Assembly (NCBI RefSeq): GCF_030652775.1
Contig: NZ_JAUSPS010000074.1
Coordinates: 1-64,000, forward strand
DNA: 64,000 bases
Direction of reading: 5' to 3'
DNA from: Acetobacterium sp.
GTDB taxonomy: Bacteria; Bacillota; Clostridia; Eubacteriales; Eubacteriaceae
Position 1 is the first letter of the stretch; every line of letters begins with the position of its first letter. The notes below the pieces were generated by a model. That model worked only from the letters and a program-made list of their open reading frames with translations. It was not told where the DNA came from and did not search any database. Shown here piece after piece: positions 49,289-58,734 of this stretch. The position numbers and the translations under genes were made by a program.

Positions 49289-52015
49289 GTGGAAAAAAAG
49301 ACATTGTTCATTAACGGGATTCAAAGGACGGTAATTGTTGATCCGGATACAACCCTGGCAAATGTAATCAGAAAACAACAGGGGTTAACTGGAACGAAGG
49401 TAGGGTGCGGTAAAGCGGAATGTGGAGCCTGTTCAGTTATTTTAAATGGTAAGGTTGTCCGATCATGTGTCACCAAAATGAAACGGGTTGCTGATGAATC
49501 TGAAATTCTCACCATAGAAGGCGTCGGAACACACGATAACCTCCATCCTTTACAATTGGCATGGATGGTTAATGGGGCAGCTCAGTGTGGTTTCTGCTCA
49601 CCAGGTTTTATCGTTTCGGCTAAAGCATTGTTAGAAGAAAATGCCAGTCCAACCCGAGAAGAAGTACGCGCCTGGTTCCAGAAACATCGTAACCTTTGTC
49701 GTTGTACCGGCTATATTCCCATCGTTGATGCGGTTATGGATGCGGCCAAACTAATGCGCGGCGAAGTCAAAAAAGAAGATCTGTGGTTCCAGCTAAAAGA
49801 AGGCGATTCCCTGATTGGATCAAAATATGTTCGACCATCCGCTCTGGCAAAAGTTACCGGAACTTGGGATTTTGGTGCCGATTTAGGCTTGAAAATGCCT
49901 GAAAACACCTTGCATATTAAACTGGTTCAGGCTCAGGTTTCTCATGCGAATATTATTTCCATTGATACTGCTGAAGCTGAAAAAATGGAAGGCGTATTTA
50001 AAGTTATCACGTGGAAAGATGTCCCTGGAACCAACCGCATTAATGGTTTGGCCTTCCCAACGAACTTAGGTGATGGCCTGGAAAGACCAATATTAAATGA
50101 CAAAAAAATCTTCCAATTTGGGGATGCTTTAGCCATGGTATTGGCGGATACACCTGAACAGGCAGAAGCAGCAGCGGCAAAAGTTGTTGTTGAAATCGAA
50201 GAGCTGCTTCCTTACATGAGTGCACCGGCAGCGATGGCTGATGATGCTATTGAAATTCACCCGGGAACGCCAAATATTTATTTCCAGACAAATATCGTTA
50301 AAGGTGATGATCCTGCTCCATTAATGGAAACTCTGCCTAATATCATTGAAGATGACTTCTATGTTGGCCGTCAACCACATTTACCATTAGAGCCAGACGT
50401 CGGATTTGCTTACTTCGATGAAGAAGATAACCTGATGGTTCATTCCAAGAGTATTGCCCTTCATTTCCATCAGTTAATGACCGCTGAAGCCATTGGGGTG
50501 GATCCTACTAAGTATTTCATTGCACAAAATCCTACCGGTGGAACATTCGGTTATAAATTCAGCCCAACCATCGAAGGTTTATTAGGTGTAGCTGCTATGG
50601 TTTCAAAAAGACCTGTTTATCTCGAATTCAATATGTTCCAACAAATCACCTACACCGGAAAACGTTCACCATTCTTTATGAATGTAAAATTCGGGGCAGA
50701 TGAAAATGGAATCATCAAAGCGATGGAATCAGACTGGTCAGTTGATCATGGTCCATACTGCGAATTCGGTGATCTGGTAACCACTCGTGGATCACAATTT
50801 ATCGGTGCCGGCTACAATATTCCCAATATCCGTGGTGAAGGCCGAACCGTTGCCACCAACCATGCCTGGGGTTCAGCATTCAGAGGCTACGGCTCACCAC
50901 AGAGTCTGTTCTCATCAGAAGTATTGATTGACATGCTGGCAGACCAAATGGGCGAAGATCCATTGGAACTGCGGTATAAAAATGTTTACCGTGAAGGCGA
51001 CTTAACACCAAACGGATGTCCGCCAGATGTTATTGCCTTACCCCAGGAACTTGACACCATGAGACCAATCTATCAGGCGGCCAAAGCAAAGGCTGAAGCT
51101 AAGAATAAAGAAGGCGGTACAACTAAATATGGCGTGGGTATCTCACTGAACATTTATAGTTGTGGGCTTGACGGTCCAGACTCATCAGAAGTTTGGGTTG
51201 AATTATCCCCCAAAGGTGTTACCGTCGGAAACTCTTGGGAAGATCATGGTCAGGGCGCTGATATGGGCACATTGACCTTTGCTCACGAAAGCTTAAAACC
51301 ATTGGGAATCAAACCAGAACAAATTAAATTGGTTATGAATGATATGAAATTCACACCTAACAGTGGACCTTCAGGTGGTAGCCGAAATAATGTATTAACA
51401 GGGAATGCCATTAAAGTCGGTTGTGAAAATTTAATTGCAGCCATGAAAAAGGCCGATGGAACCTACAGAACCTATGATGAAATGGTTGCTGAAGGGCTGC
51501 CATTAAGATACGCAGGCATCTGGACAGCTCCTTGTACAGCTCCTGGTGTAGATACAAGTCAGGGGAACCCATTCCCAACCTACATGTACGGTGTTCTTTT
51601 ATCCGAAGTTGCGGTTGACACAACCACCGGAAAAACTAATGTAGATAAACTGACCCTTGTATCGGACTGCGGCGTTATCACCAATAAACTGGTTCTTGAA
51701 GGACAGTTATGGGGTGGTTTGACCCAGGGGATTGGTTTAGCCTTAAGCGAAGATTTCGAAGATCTGAAAAAACATACAACTCTGACCGGTTGCGGTATTC
51801 CTCAAATTAAAGATGTTCCCGATGAGATTGTCTTGATTCATCAGGAAACACCGCGTCCATTAGGACCATTTGGAGCTTCTGGCGCCGGCGAAATGCCATT
51901 GTCAGCACCACACGCATCGATTATAAATGCGATTTTCAACGCCTGTGGCGTTCGCATTAAGCATTTACCAGCGTATCCAGAAAAAGTACTTGAAGGTTTA
52001 GAAGCCTTAAAATAA
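49289..52015 (+). CDS. mop: Molybdenum hydroxylase of the Mop aldehyde oxidoreductase type
   Basis: A 908-residue xanthine-oxidase-family enzyme without an FAD domain. Two [2Fe-2S] domains come first: Cys40, 45, 48, 60 and Cys100, 103, 137, 139, the same numbers I recall for Desulfovibrio gigas Mop (907 residues). The Mo domains follow, with GTFGYKF, AFRGYGSPQ and the catalytic Glu at about 868 in GASGAGEMPLS. It oxidises an aldehyde or a related substrate with water; the physiological substrate is unknown. Electrons probably go to the FAD/Fe-S protein encoded at 52301. The cofactor is likely a cytosine dinucleotide form, as XdhC and an NTP transferase are in the locus. GTG start with AAGGAGG upstream. 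Confidence 0.94.
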   Translation: MEKKTLFINGIQRTVIVDPDTTLANVIRKQQGLTGTKVGCGKAECGACSVILNGKVVRSCVTKMKRVADESEILTIEGVGTHDNLHPLQLAWMVNGAAQCGFCSPGFIVSAKALLEENASPTREEVRAWFQKHRNLCRCTGYIPIVDAVMDAAKLMRGEVKKEDLWFQLKEGDSLIGSKYVRPSALAKVTGTWDFGADLGLKMPENTLHIKLVQAQVSHANIISIDTAEAEKMEGVFKVITWKDVPGTNRINGLAFPTNLGDGLERPILNDKKIFQFGDALAMVLADTPEQAEAAAAKVVVEIEELLPYMSAPAAMADDAIEIHPGTPNIYFQTNIVKGDDPAPLMETLPNIIEDDFYVGRQPHLPLEPDVGFAYFDEEDNLMVHSKSIALHFHQLMTAEAIGVDPTKYFIAQNPTGGTFGYKFSPTIEGLLGVAAMVSKRPVYLEFNMFQQITYTGKRSPFFMNVKFGADENGIIKAMESDWSVDHGPYCEFGDLVTTRGSQFIGAGYNIPNIRGEGRTVATNHAWGSAFRGYGSPQSLFSSEVLIDMLADQMGEDPLELRYKNVYREGDLTPNGCPPDVIALPQELDTMRPIYQAAKAKAEAKNKEGGTTKYGVGISLNIYSCGLDGPDSSEVWVELSPKGVTVGNSWEDHGQGADMGTLTFAHESLKPLGIKPEQIKLVMNDMKFTPNSGPSGGSRNNVLTGNAIKVGCENLIAAMKKADGTYRTYDEMVAEGLPLRYAGIWTAPCTAPGVDTSQGNPFPTYMYGVLLSEVAVDTTTGKTNVDKLTLVSDCGVITNKLVLEGQLWGGLTQGIGLALSEDFEDLKKHTTLTGCGIPQIKDVPDEIVLIHQETPRPLGPFGASGAGEMPLSAPHASIINAIFNACGVRIKHLPAYPEKVLEGLEALK

Positions 52016-52037
52016 GCAAACCAAGTCTCATTACCAA

Positions 52038-52069
52038 AGGAATTGAAAGCTTCTAAGCTTTCAATTCCT
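52038..52069 (+). terminator. Hairpin after mop, partial terminator
   Basis: AGGAATTGAAAGCT with AGCTTTCAATTCCT (14 bp). The following T-run (ATTTTAC) is weak, so some read-through into the next gene is likely. The gap 52070-52300 shows no gene and no clear promoter. Confidence 0.7.
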
Positions 52070-52300
52070 ATTTTACATTAACCGGTAGTGTTGGCGTACA
52101 CTGGACTTTGGTGTTTGTTTCTATGATACAATTGGATGAGATTACTCGCTTAGTATTAACGAAAGGATCACATGATTTGCGATCAGTTTCATACTCATTA
52201 ATAATAAATTGTATATAGAAACAGACATCAGAACGAGTCAAGGTGACGATGTTTAGTTACTGCAATGGACTGAAAAATAAAAAGAGTTAGGAGACCAACT

Positions 52301-54673
52301 ATGAATTTAGATAAATTATTGGAAACCGGGGATCGCTGTATTCATAAGGAACCCCCAACCTGTACAGCCCAGTGTCCAGTTCATCTGGAAATCATCGACT
52401 TTTTATCAGAAATAGAAAAAGGGAATTTTCAGAATGCTTATAAGCTGATGGAAAAGAAAATGCCTTTTCATAATATTATCGGTCGGATCTGCGATCATCC
52501 CTGCGAAGCACCCTGTGAAAGAAGCAAGGCTGGCGGCTCCATCCGGATATCCGATCTGGAGAAAGCAGTGCTGGAATATGGTGCCTATAAACCGAAAAAA
52601 GTCTGGCCACTTCCTAAAAATAAAGGGAAGGTTGCGATTATCGGCGGCGGACTAAGTGGTTTAACCACTGCTATTGATCTGGATAAAAAAGGTTATAGTG
52701 TCACAATCTTTGAAAAAACCAATCGATTGGGCGGGCGACTATGGGATTTTGTTGGTGAGTCCATGACTGAGGAATTATTACAGCAAGAAATGAAGGCGAT
52801 TGCCGATAAAAAAATAACCATCCATTTTGATGCAACCGTAGATCAAAAAAGACTGGCGGAACTGCTTACCGAATATGATGCGGTTTATCTGGGAACAGCT
52901 GCCTGGGAAGAACCAATCGAAGCGAATCCCGTTACCTTTCAGGTGGGCGATTCGACGCTATTTGTCGGCGGCCAGTTACTTAACAAAAGTGATTCGGTGA
53001 TTTTGTCAGCCAGCTCCGGGCGACGGGCGGCTATTTCCATTGAGCGTTATCTGTCAAAGGTATCCCTTACCGATTCTCGCGACCGGGAAGGTGTATTTGA
53101 AACACCGCTTCAATTTGATATCACTAGTAAAAAGCCACTTCTTCCCATCGAAAAAACAGCGGCAATTTATAGTCGGGAAGAAGCCATCGAAGAAGCACAA
53201 CGCTGTGTTAAATGTCAGTGCCGCAAATGCATTGAAGGTTGTGTCCATCTTCGTAAATTTGAAATGTCTCCGGATGCCTATATTCGGCAAATCAACCACA
53301 GTGAACGGATTATTTTAGGAACGCATTATGCCAATAAAATGATTAATTCCTGCGCTGAATGCGGTCTCTGCAAGGAAGAGTGCTTTCTCGACATCAGCAT
53401 GAACGACGTCATTCATGAAACCCGGGAAAGTATGGTGCAGCGGGGAAAGATGCCAGTATCAGCCCATGACTTTGCCTTAAAAGACATGGCCTTTTCCAAC
53501 AGCTCTCGTTTTTCATTGGTGCGGAAACAACCCAGCAAAGAGGAATCCAAAGATCTGTTTTACTATCCGCTGATTTCCTTTTCGGATTATGTCAAAGGAC
53601 TATACAAGGGTACTGGCAAAACGGAATATCTTTTCTACCCCGGCTGTCAGTTGCCGGCATCCTATCCGGACGATATCAAAAGCATCTACGAGTACCTGGT
53701 CGGTCATGTCAAAGGCGATGTCGGGATTTATCTGGGCTGCTGTGGAGCGCCGGCTGATTGGGCTGGACAACAGGGCTTGATGAACGAAAACATTGAAGCG
53801 ATTAAAAAAGTCTGGACAGAAATGGAACAGCCAACCTTTATTTTGGCCTGTTCCAGCTGCATTCGTATTTTTGAGAAATATTTGCCAGAAATTAAAGTTG
53901 AGTCGCTCTGGGATATTTATGTCCGAGAGGGCTTGCCGAACAAAGATCACATTAAAATCCCACAGACCTTAAGCATTCACGATGCCTGCGGTACCCGGGA
54001 AAACAGTGATCTTCATGAGAGCGTTCGAAAAATCGTAGCTAAACTGGGTTACGGAATTGAAGAACTGGAATACACGAAAGAAAAAACAAAATGCTGCGGA
54101 TATGGCGGACTGGTTTATTACGCCAATCGGGAACAGTCCAATGCGTTTGTTTCCGAACGCATCGGTGAAAGTGAGAATGATCTGCTGGTTTACTGTGCCA
54201 TGTGTAAGGATCTTTTCGTCTCCGGCGGCAAACGAACCTACCATTTGCTGGATTTGATTTATCCTAAGGACGAGGGCGAATCGGCCACCCGCAAAATGCC
54301 AACTTTGTCGGAACGCCATCAGAATAGAAGTCGTGTTAAACAAATCCTATTAAAAGAAATCTGGCGAGAGGAACCCCTGGAAGGCGTGATGGAAGATAAC
54401 TTTACCCTGATTATCCCCGAAGATGTAAAAAAGAACATTGAGGATCGCTATATCTTGATGGAAGATATCCAGGCGGTGCTCAAGAATGCCGAAGCAAAAA
54501 ACGAACGTTTCTGCAACCCAGACACCGGCGAGTATCTTGCCAAACTAAGGCGGGATAATGTTACCTTTTGGGTTAAATATGAAAAAGAAGAGGAGTCTTT
54601 CCTGATTAAAAGCGTCTACAGCCACCGCATGGAAATATTGGAAGAGGATGGAAATAGTGGAGGAACGAAATGA
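52301..54673 (+). CDS. FAD/NAD(P) oxidoreductase fused to Fe-S (dicluster and CCG) domains
   Basis: A 790-residue multidomain protein. An N-terminal GltD/dihydropyrimidine-dehydrogenase type Fe-S region (TCTAQCPVHLEI, ICDHPCEAPCERSK) is followed by an FAD Rossmann domain (IIGGGLSGLTTAIDL). A dicluster ferredoxin region (CVKCQCRKCIEGC and CAECGLCKEECF) comes next, then an HdrB-like CCG pair (YLGCCGAP, KCCGYGG). The C-terminal 110 residues carry no recognised domain. It could take electrons from Mop to NAD(P) or a quinone-like acceptor. I recall a family of pyridine nucleotide-disulfide oxidoreductase/dicluster-binding proteins next to Mop. ATG with TTAGGAG upstream; overlaps the next gene by ATGA. 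Confidence 0.83.
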   Translation: MNLDKLLETGDRCIHKEPPTCTAQCPVHLEIIDFLSEIEKGNFQNAYKLMEKKMPFHNIIGRICDHPCEAPCERSKAGGSIRISDLEKAVLEYGAYKPKKVWPLPKNKGKVAIIGGGLSGLTTAIDLDKKGYSVTIFEKTNRLGGRLWDFVGESMTEELLQQEMKAIADKKITIHFDATVDQKRLAELLTEYDAVYLGTAAWEEPIEANPVTFQVGDSTLFVGGQLLNKSDSVILSASSGRRAAISIERYLSKVSLTDSRDREGVFETPLQFDITSKKPLLPIEKTAAIYSREEAIEEAQRCVKCQCRKCIEGCVHLRKFEMSPDAYIRQINHSERIILGTHYANKMINSCAECGLCKEECFLDISMNDVIHETRESMVQRGKMPVSAHDFALKDMAFSNSSRFSLVRKQPSKEESKDLFYYPLISFSDYVKGLYKGTGKTEYLFYPGCQLPASYPDDIKSIYEYLVGHVKGDVGIYLGCCGAPADWAGQQGLMNENIEAIKKVWTEMEQPTFILACSSCIRIFEKYLPEIKVESLWDIYVREGLPNKDHIKIPQTLSIHDACGTRENSDLHESVRKIVAKLGYGIEELEYTKEKTKCCGYGGLVYYANREQSNAFVSERIGESENDLLVYCAMCKDLFVSGGKRTYHLLDLIYPKDEGESATRKMPTLSERHQNRSRVKQILLKEIWREEPLEGVMEDNFTLIIPEDVKKNIEDRYILMEDIQAVLKNAEAKNERFCNPDTGEYLAKLRRDNVTFWVKYEKEEESFLIKSVYSHRMEILEEDGNSGGTK

Positions 54674-54876
54674 AACACGAAAGTAATGACCAAACAAAGT
54701 GGCTCTGTGATAAATGCCAGCGAGAACTGGAATTAGCCAAGGTGAAGGTTCGCTATATGGAAGGGAATTTCGAAGTGGATCTGATGAAGTGTCCGACCTG
54801 TAATCAGGTATTTATTGACGAAGCGCTGGCTCTGGGGAAGATGAAGGAAGTAGAAGAAGGACTGGAGGACAAATAA
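54670..54876 (+). CDS. Small CxxC-CxxC zinc-ribbon/redox protein
   Basis: A 68-residue protein with WLCDKCQRE and MKCPTCNQVF, a rubredoxin- or zinc-ribbon-like knuckle pair. I recall the family name DVU_1557 redox protein from Desulfovibrio loci with the same neighbours; this is memory, not a search. It may carry electrons or metal between Mop and the large Fe-S flavoprotein. Coupled to both neighbours (4-nt overlap before, zero gap after). Confidence 0.75.
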   Translation: MKHESNDQTKWLCDKCQRELELAKVKVRYMEGNFEVDLMKCPTCNQVFIDEALALGKMKEVEEGLEDK

Positions 54877-55593
54877 TTGTCTGGAAATTGTGCCTACGAA
54901 AGTCCTCAGATGACCGAGCTTCTGGGTGAAACCCTGCGGCCGGGGGGATTTGATTTAACCGACAAGGGTGTCGCATGTTGTCACTGGACATCAGCCGATT
55001 TATTGCTGGATCTGGGATGCGGACAGGGAGCCACGGTCCGCTACCTGGACCAGACCCATGGGCTGAATGCGGTAGGGATTGATCCCTCCCATAAGCTGCT
55101 TGCCATGGCCCGAAAAAACAATCCCGATAAAAGCTTTCTGATTGGCAGCGGTGAAGCGATTCCCTTTCAGGATGATTTATTTCAGGGGGTGTTGTCCGAG
55201 TGCACGCTTTCGCTAATGACAGATATGACTGCTGCCCTGAAAGAGGTTTATCGGGTGATGAAAAATAACGGGACTTTTTTTATCACCGATGTCTATGCTC
55301 GAAATCCTGAATCGCTTGAAGCGATGAAAACCCATGAGTTTGAGAGTTGTATGCGCGGTTTATACGATTTAAAACAGGTGCAGATTGATGTCGAAAGTGC
55401 AGGTTTTGAGATTATATTACTTGAAGACCACAGTGAGTTGCTCAAACAACTGCTGGTCAAAACGATCTTTGAATTTGGCTCGATGAATGCATTCTGGCAA
55501 AAAACTGGCGGTGCTTGTGCAACCGGATTTCAGGAGACACTTAAAATGTGCAAACCGGGCTACTATATGATGATCGCAAGAAAGGCGGAATAA
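54877..55593 (+). CDS. SAM-dependent methyltransferase of the Mop locus
   Basis: A 238-residue class I methyltransferase: LLDLGCGQGATVRYL binds SAM, then VGIDPS and GEAIPFQDDLFQGVLSECTLSLM. Four Cys lie outside the SAM site (VACCHW, SECTL, SCMRG). The C-terminal half is a lid region unlike UbiE. Starts with TTG directly after the preceding stop, with GGAGGACAA upstream. It lies next to a radical SAM protein; I recall TrsM/DVU_1556 as the name of such proteins. The substrate is unknown. Confidence 0.8.
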   Translation: MSGNCAYESPQMTELLGETLRPGGFDLTDKGVACCHWTSADLLLDLGCGQGATVRYLDQTHGLNAVGIDPSHKLLAMARKNNPDKSFLIGSGEAIPFQDDLFQGVLSECTLSLMTDMTAALKEVYRVMKNNGTFFITDVYARNPESLEAMKTHEFESCMRGLYDLKQVQIDVESAGFEIILLEDHSELLKQLLVKTIFEFGSMNAFWQKTGGACATGFQETLKMCKPGYYMMIARKAE

Positions 55594-55596
55594 GAT

Positions 55597-56049
55597 ATGG
55601 ACGAACTGAAATTTGAACTTTTTCGACTGGGAACCGAAGGCTATTGTTGCAGTCAAATTATGCTTAAGCTGGCGTTGGATATGGAAGAAATTGAGAATCA
55701 AGACCTCATCCGAGTAATGAATGGACTATGTAACGGGATTGGGGGCAATCAGAAGACCTGCGGCGTTTTGACTGGCGGCATTGGAGTCATTGGTTTATAT
55801 GCCGGAAAAGGAAAAGCTCGGGAATATACTAAGGATAATTTTGGGAGTATGATTAAAGAATACATGGATTGGTTTGAAGAACGCTTTGAGAGCACCGAAT
55901 GTATGGATCTTATTGGCGTTTACCGATTTACCGACGAAAACAACCAGCCTTATCCAGTGAAATGCGGCGATACCCTGCTGGAAAGCTTTGAGAAGGTGGT
56001 CGAGATACTCCAGGAAAACGGTTATACATTTGGAAACAGGGAGCAGTAG
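55597..56049 (+). CDS. C-GCAxxG-C-C family protein
   Basis: A 150-residue protein with the spaced Cys pattern of this family: GYCCSQIML, KTCGVLTGGIGVIGLYAGK (the GCAxxG position, here TCGVLTG), TECMDLIG and KCGDTLLE. Redox or metal-binding roles have been suggested but not shown. It lies three bases after the methyltransferase gene and eight before the radical SAM gene. Confidence 0.8.
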   Translation: MDELKFELFRLGTEGYCCSQIMLKLALDMEEIENQDLIRVMNGLCNGIGGNQKTCGVLTGGIGVIGLYAGKGKAREYTKDNFGSMIKEYMDWFEERFESTECMDLIGVYRFTDENNQPYPVKCGDTLLESFEKVVEILQENGYTFGNREQ

Positions 56050-56057
56050 GAAGAAAA

Positions 56058-57410
56058 ATGAAGCAAATCATTGCAACGACTAAAAGCCTTTGCCCCGTCT
56101 GTCTAAAAAAAATAAATGCCATCATTTGGTCTAAAAATAAGGAAACCTATATGGAAAAATCTTGCCCCGAGCATGGTCGTTTTAAAGCGTTGCTGTGGCG
56201 GGGCAGTATGCCGATGGAAAAATGGGTGCGAAATAAAATCCCGGCTACCATCGAAAAACCGAATACCCAGGTCGATAAAGGCTGTCCCTATGATTGTGGG
56301 CTCTGTGCTGATCATCGCCAGCATACCTGTACGGCTCTTATTGAAGTAACCCAGCGCTGCAATCTCAGTTGTTCCTTTTGCTTTGCGGATGCAAATGGAA
56401 GCAGTGTGCCAGATCTGACCATCGACACCATTGCGTCGATGTATACCAGTGTTATGGAAACTTCTGGTAATTGTAATATTCAGTTATCCGGTGGGGAACC
56501 AACCTTGAGGGATGATCTGCCGCAAATCATTGAATTGGGACATCAGATCGGTTTTTCCTTTATTCAAATCAATACCAATGGCATCCGTTTGGGTGAGGAC
56601 GAAGCTTTTGTCAAACGATTAAAAGCGGCGGGACTTAACTCGGTTTTTTTGCAATTTGATGGAACCAATGATGGGATTTTTGAAAAGCTGAGAGGGAAGC
56701 CATTACTGGCAACAAAAATAAAGGCGCTGGAAAACTGTCGAAAATATAATATCGGGGTGGTACTAGTGCCAACCCTGGTAAGCGAAGTCAATGATGACGA
56801 TCTTGGTAACATTATCAATTTTGGATTGGATTGGGTTCCCACCGTCAAAGGGGTTCATATCCAGCCAGCCAGTTATTTTGGACGGATTCCCAATTTACCG
56901 GTGGAAGAAAAGCGGTTGACGTTAGGGGATATCATGGACAGAATTGAAGATCAGACCGCAGGGCGAATCAGAAAGAAAAGTTTTTCGCCGCCGGGATGTG
57001 AAAATGCCCGGTGTTCCTTTCATGGGAATTACATCCTTAAGGAAAATAATGAATTGATATCAGTGAATAATCCCGCCAATTGCTGCGGAAATGAACAAGC
57101 AGAAGAAGGCGCAAACAAAACCAAAGCCCATGTCTCCCGCAAATGGCGTAGCAATGAATTGACAACGGAAAAAAACTGCAACATAAGTCATGAAAATACA
57201 GAGAAAGACGAATGGGATGAGATTCTGGAGCGGATCAACCGCTATTCCTTCAGTCTTTCGGCGATGGCCTTTCAGGATGTCTGGAATCTTGATCTGAACC
57301 GGGTTAAAGATTGCTGTATCCATGTTGTCAATCCCAAGGGTCAGTTGATCCCGTTTTGTATGTATAACCTGACCGACAAAAACGGTCATTCACTTTATCG
57401 CAAGCAGTGA
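56058..57410 (+). CDS. Radical SAM protein of the Mop locus
   Basis: A 450-residue protein. An N-terminal Cys-rich part (SLCPVCLKKI, MEKSCPEHGRF, KGCPYDCGLCADHRQHTC) precedes the radical SAM site CNLSCSFCFA and the SAM motif SGGEP. Later come PPGCENARC, NCCGNE and KDCCIHVVNPKG, likely extra Fe-S ligands. The N-terminal layout resembles tetraether-synthase-type radical SAM proteins (a zinc knuckle followed by CPEHG). I recall homologues named TrsS, some with selenocysteine; no in-frame TGA occurs here. The modified substrate is unknown. Overlaps no gene; the next starts 7 nt on. Confidence 0.82.
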   Translation: MKQIIATTKSLCPVCLKKINAIIWSKNKETYMEKSCPEHGRFKALLWRGSMPMEKWVRNKIPATIEKPNTQVDKGCPYDCGLCADHRQHTCTALIEVTQRCNLSCSFCFADANGSSVPDLTIDTIASMYTSVMETSGNCNIQLSGGEPTLRDDLPQIIELGHQIGFSFIQINTNGIRLGEDEAFVKRLKAAGLNSVFLQFDGTNDGIFEKLRGKPLLATKIKALENCRKYNIGVVLVPTLVSEVNDDDLGNIINFGLDWVPTVKGVHIQPASYFGRIPNLPVEEKRLTLGDIMDRIEDQTAGRIRKKSFSPPGCENARCSFHGNYILKENNELISVNNPANCCGNEQAEEGANKTKAHVSRKWRSNELTTEKNCNISHENTEKDEWDEILERINRYSFSLSAMAFQDVWNLDLNRVKDCCIHVVNPKGQLIPFCMYNLTDKNGHSLYRKQ

Positions 57411-57417
57411 GGATACT

Positions 57418-58734
57418 ATGAAAAAGACACCAATGGAAGAATGGATCATCAAAAGAACCGGGATCTCACCGGCAAATCAAAATGAGCTAATGACCTATCA
57501 ACTCAAAAAAATTGTTGAAACCCTTAGCTATGCAAAAAAAAACAGTGAGTTTTATCAAAAACAGTTGGCTGGCATCGACCCAGAGCTGATCAAATCATGG
57601 GATGATTTTAATCATCTCCCCTTTACCACTGCCGATGATATAAAAAATCAACCCTTTGCGTTTTTATGTGTCCCTCAATCCAGGATTGATCGGATTGTTA
57701 CCTTGAACACATCGGGTACGAGTGGCAATAAAAAACGGATTTTTTTTACCGATCAGGATCTGCAAAAAACAGTGGATTTTTTCGACTATGGGATGCGGTC
57801 ATTAATTGACAACACCGATCGGGTGATGGTGTTGTTGCCGGGACAAGCCTATGGTACAATTGGAAACCTGCTAAAAAAAGCCCTTGACCGAACCAAAACG
57901 GCTTGTGTTGTTTACGGACTCCTTAACGATCTGGATGCGGTCGAAAAGACCATGATAGAAAATAAGATTAATTGTATTGTTGGCATTCCGATTCAGGTTT
58001 TGTATCTCAGTCGCATCAAACAGGCGGGATTCAAACAAATCGAAAAAGTTTTACTCAGTACGGATTATGTCCCACAGGCCATGGTTACAGAGCTCGACCA
58101 GAAGTTTGGCTGTCAGGTATTTAACCATTATGGGATGACCGAGATGGGATACGGCGGTGGAGTGGAATGTCAGGCACTGAATGGCTATCATCTCCGGGAG
58201 GGCGATTTGTATTTTGAAATAATTGATCCGGATTCCGGGAAACCAGTGGCAGATGGAGTCTATGGTGAGATCGTGTTTACCAGCTTTAATCGCGAGGCAA
58301 TGCCGCTGATTCGCTACCGAACCGGTGATATCGGCGCATTTTCGCAAGCAACCTGTCAATGCGGAACTTTTTTGCGAACAATGAAAAAGGTTGAAGGTCG
58401 GATGAATAACCGCATTAAATTAGATGACGGAGTTTGCGTTGATCTGAAAGAGCTGGAGGAAATACTACTGACTGTTGAAGACCTGGTGGATTATCAGGTA
58501 ACCGTTAAAGATAAGCGCTTATTGAGGATTGACGTATCTTTCTATCATGAAGAGCAGTCAGTCCAAAAAGAACAGCAGATTAAAACGAGGGTTTTGAAAT
58601 ATTTTGACGAGAACTGTGAATTATCCATTCAGGTTGAAGTTGAAAAAAATCAGCTGCAAAAGCCGGATCAATTGGTTAACAGCATGGTTAAGCGAAAAAT
58701 AGTGGATCTGCGAAGGGAGAAAGAAGATGAATGA
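57418..58734 (+). CDS. AMP-forming ligase (phenylacetate-CoA ligase/F390 synthetase type)
   Basis: A 438-residue adenylating enzyme: LNTSGTSGNKKRIFFT is the ATP phosphate loop, HYGMTEMGYGG the A5-like motif, and RYRTGDIGAFS the AMP-ribose contact. A ligase of this size matches the PaaK/F390 branch rather than acetyl-CoA synthetase. It may activate a carboxylate made by Mop or couple the unknown product to a carrier. The ATG is 7 nt after the radical SAM gene, and its last 8 nt overlap xdhC. Confidence 0.82.
   Translation: MKKTPMEEWIIKRTGISPANQNELMTYQLKKIVETLSYAKKNSEFYQKQLAGIDPELIKSWDDFNHLPFTTADDIKNQPFAFLCVPQSRIDRIVTLNTSGTSGNKKRIFFTDQDLQKTVDFFDYGMRSLIDNTDRVMVLLPGQAYGTIGNLLKKALDRTKTACVVYGLLNDLDAVEKTMIENKINCIVGIPIQVLYLSRIKQAGFKQIEKVLLSTDYVPQAMVTELDQKFGCQVFNHYGMTEMGYGGGVECQALNGYHLREGDLYFEIIDPDSGKPVADGVYGEIVFTSFNREAMPLIRYRTGDIGAFSQATCQCGTFLRTMKKVEGRMNNRIKLDDGVCVDLKELEEILLTVEDLVDYQVTVKDKRLLRIDVSFYHEEQSVQKEQQIKTRVLKYFDENCELSIQVEVEKNQLQKPDQLVNSMVKRKIVDLRREKEDE

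Noticed and set aside
56058-57410. Possible selenoprotein among the radical SAM genes
   Set aside because: The frame is open from ATG to a normal stop without internal TGA; the Cys version is encoded.
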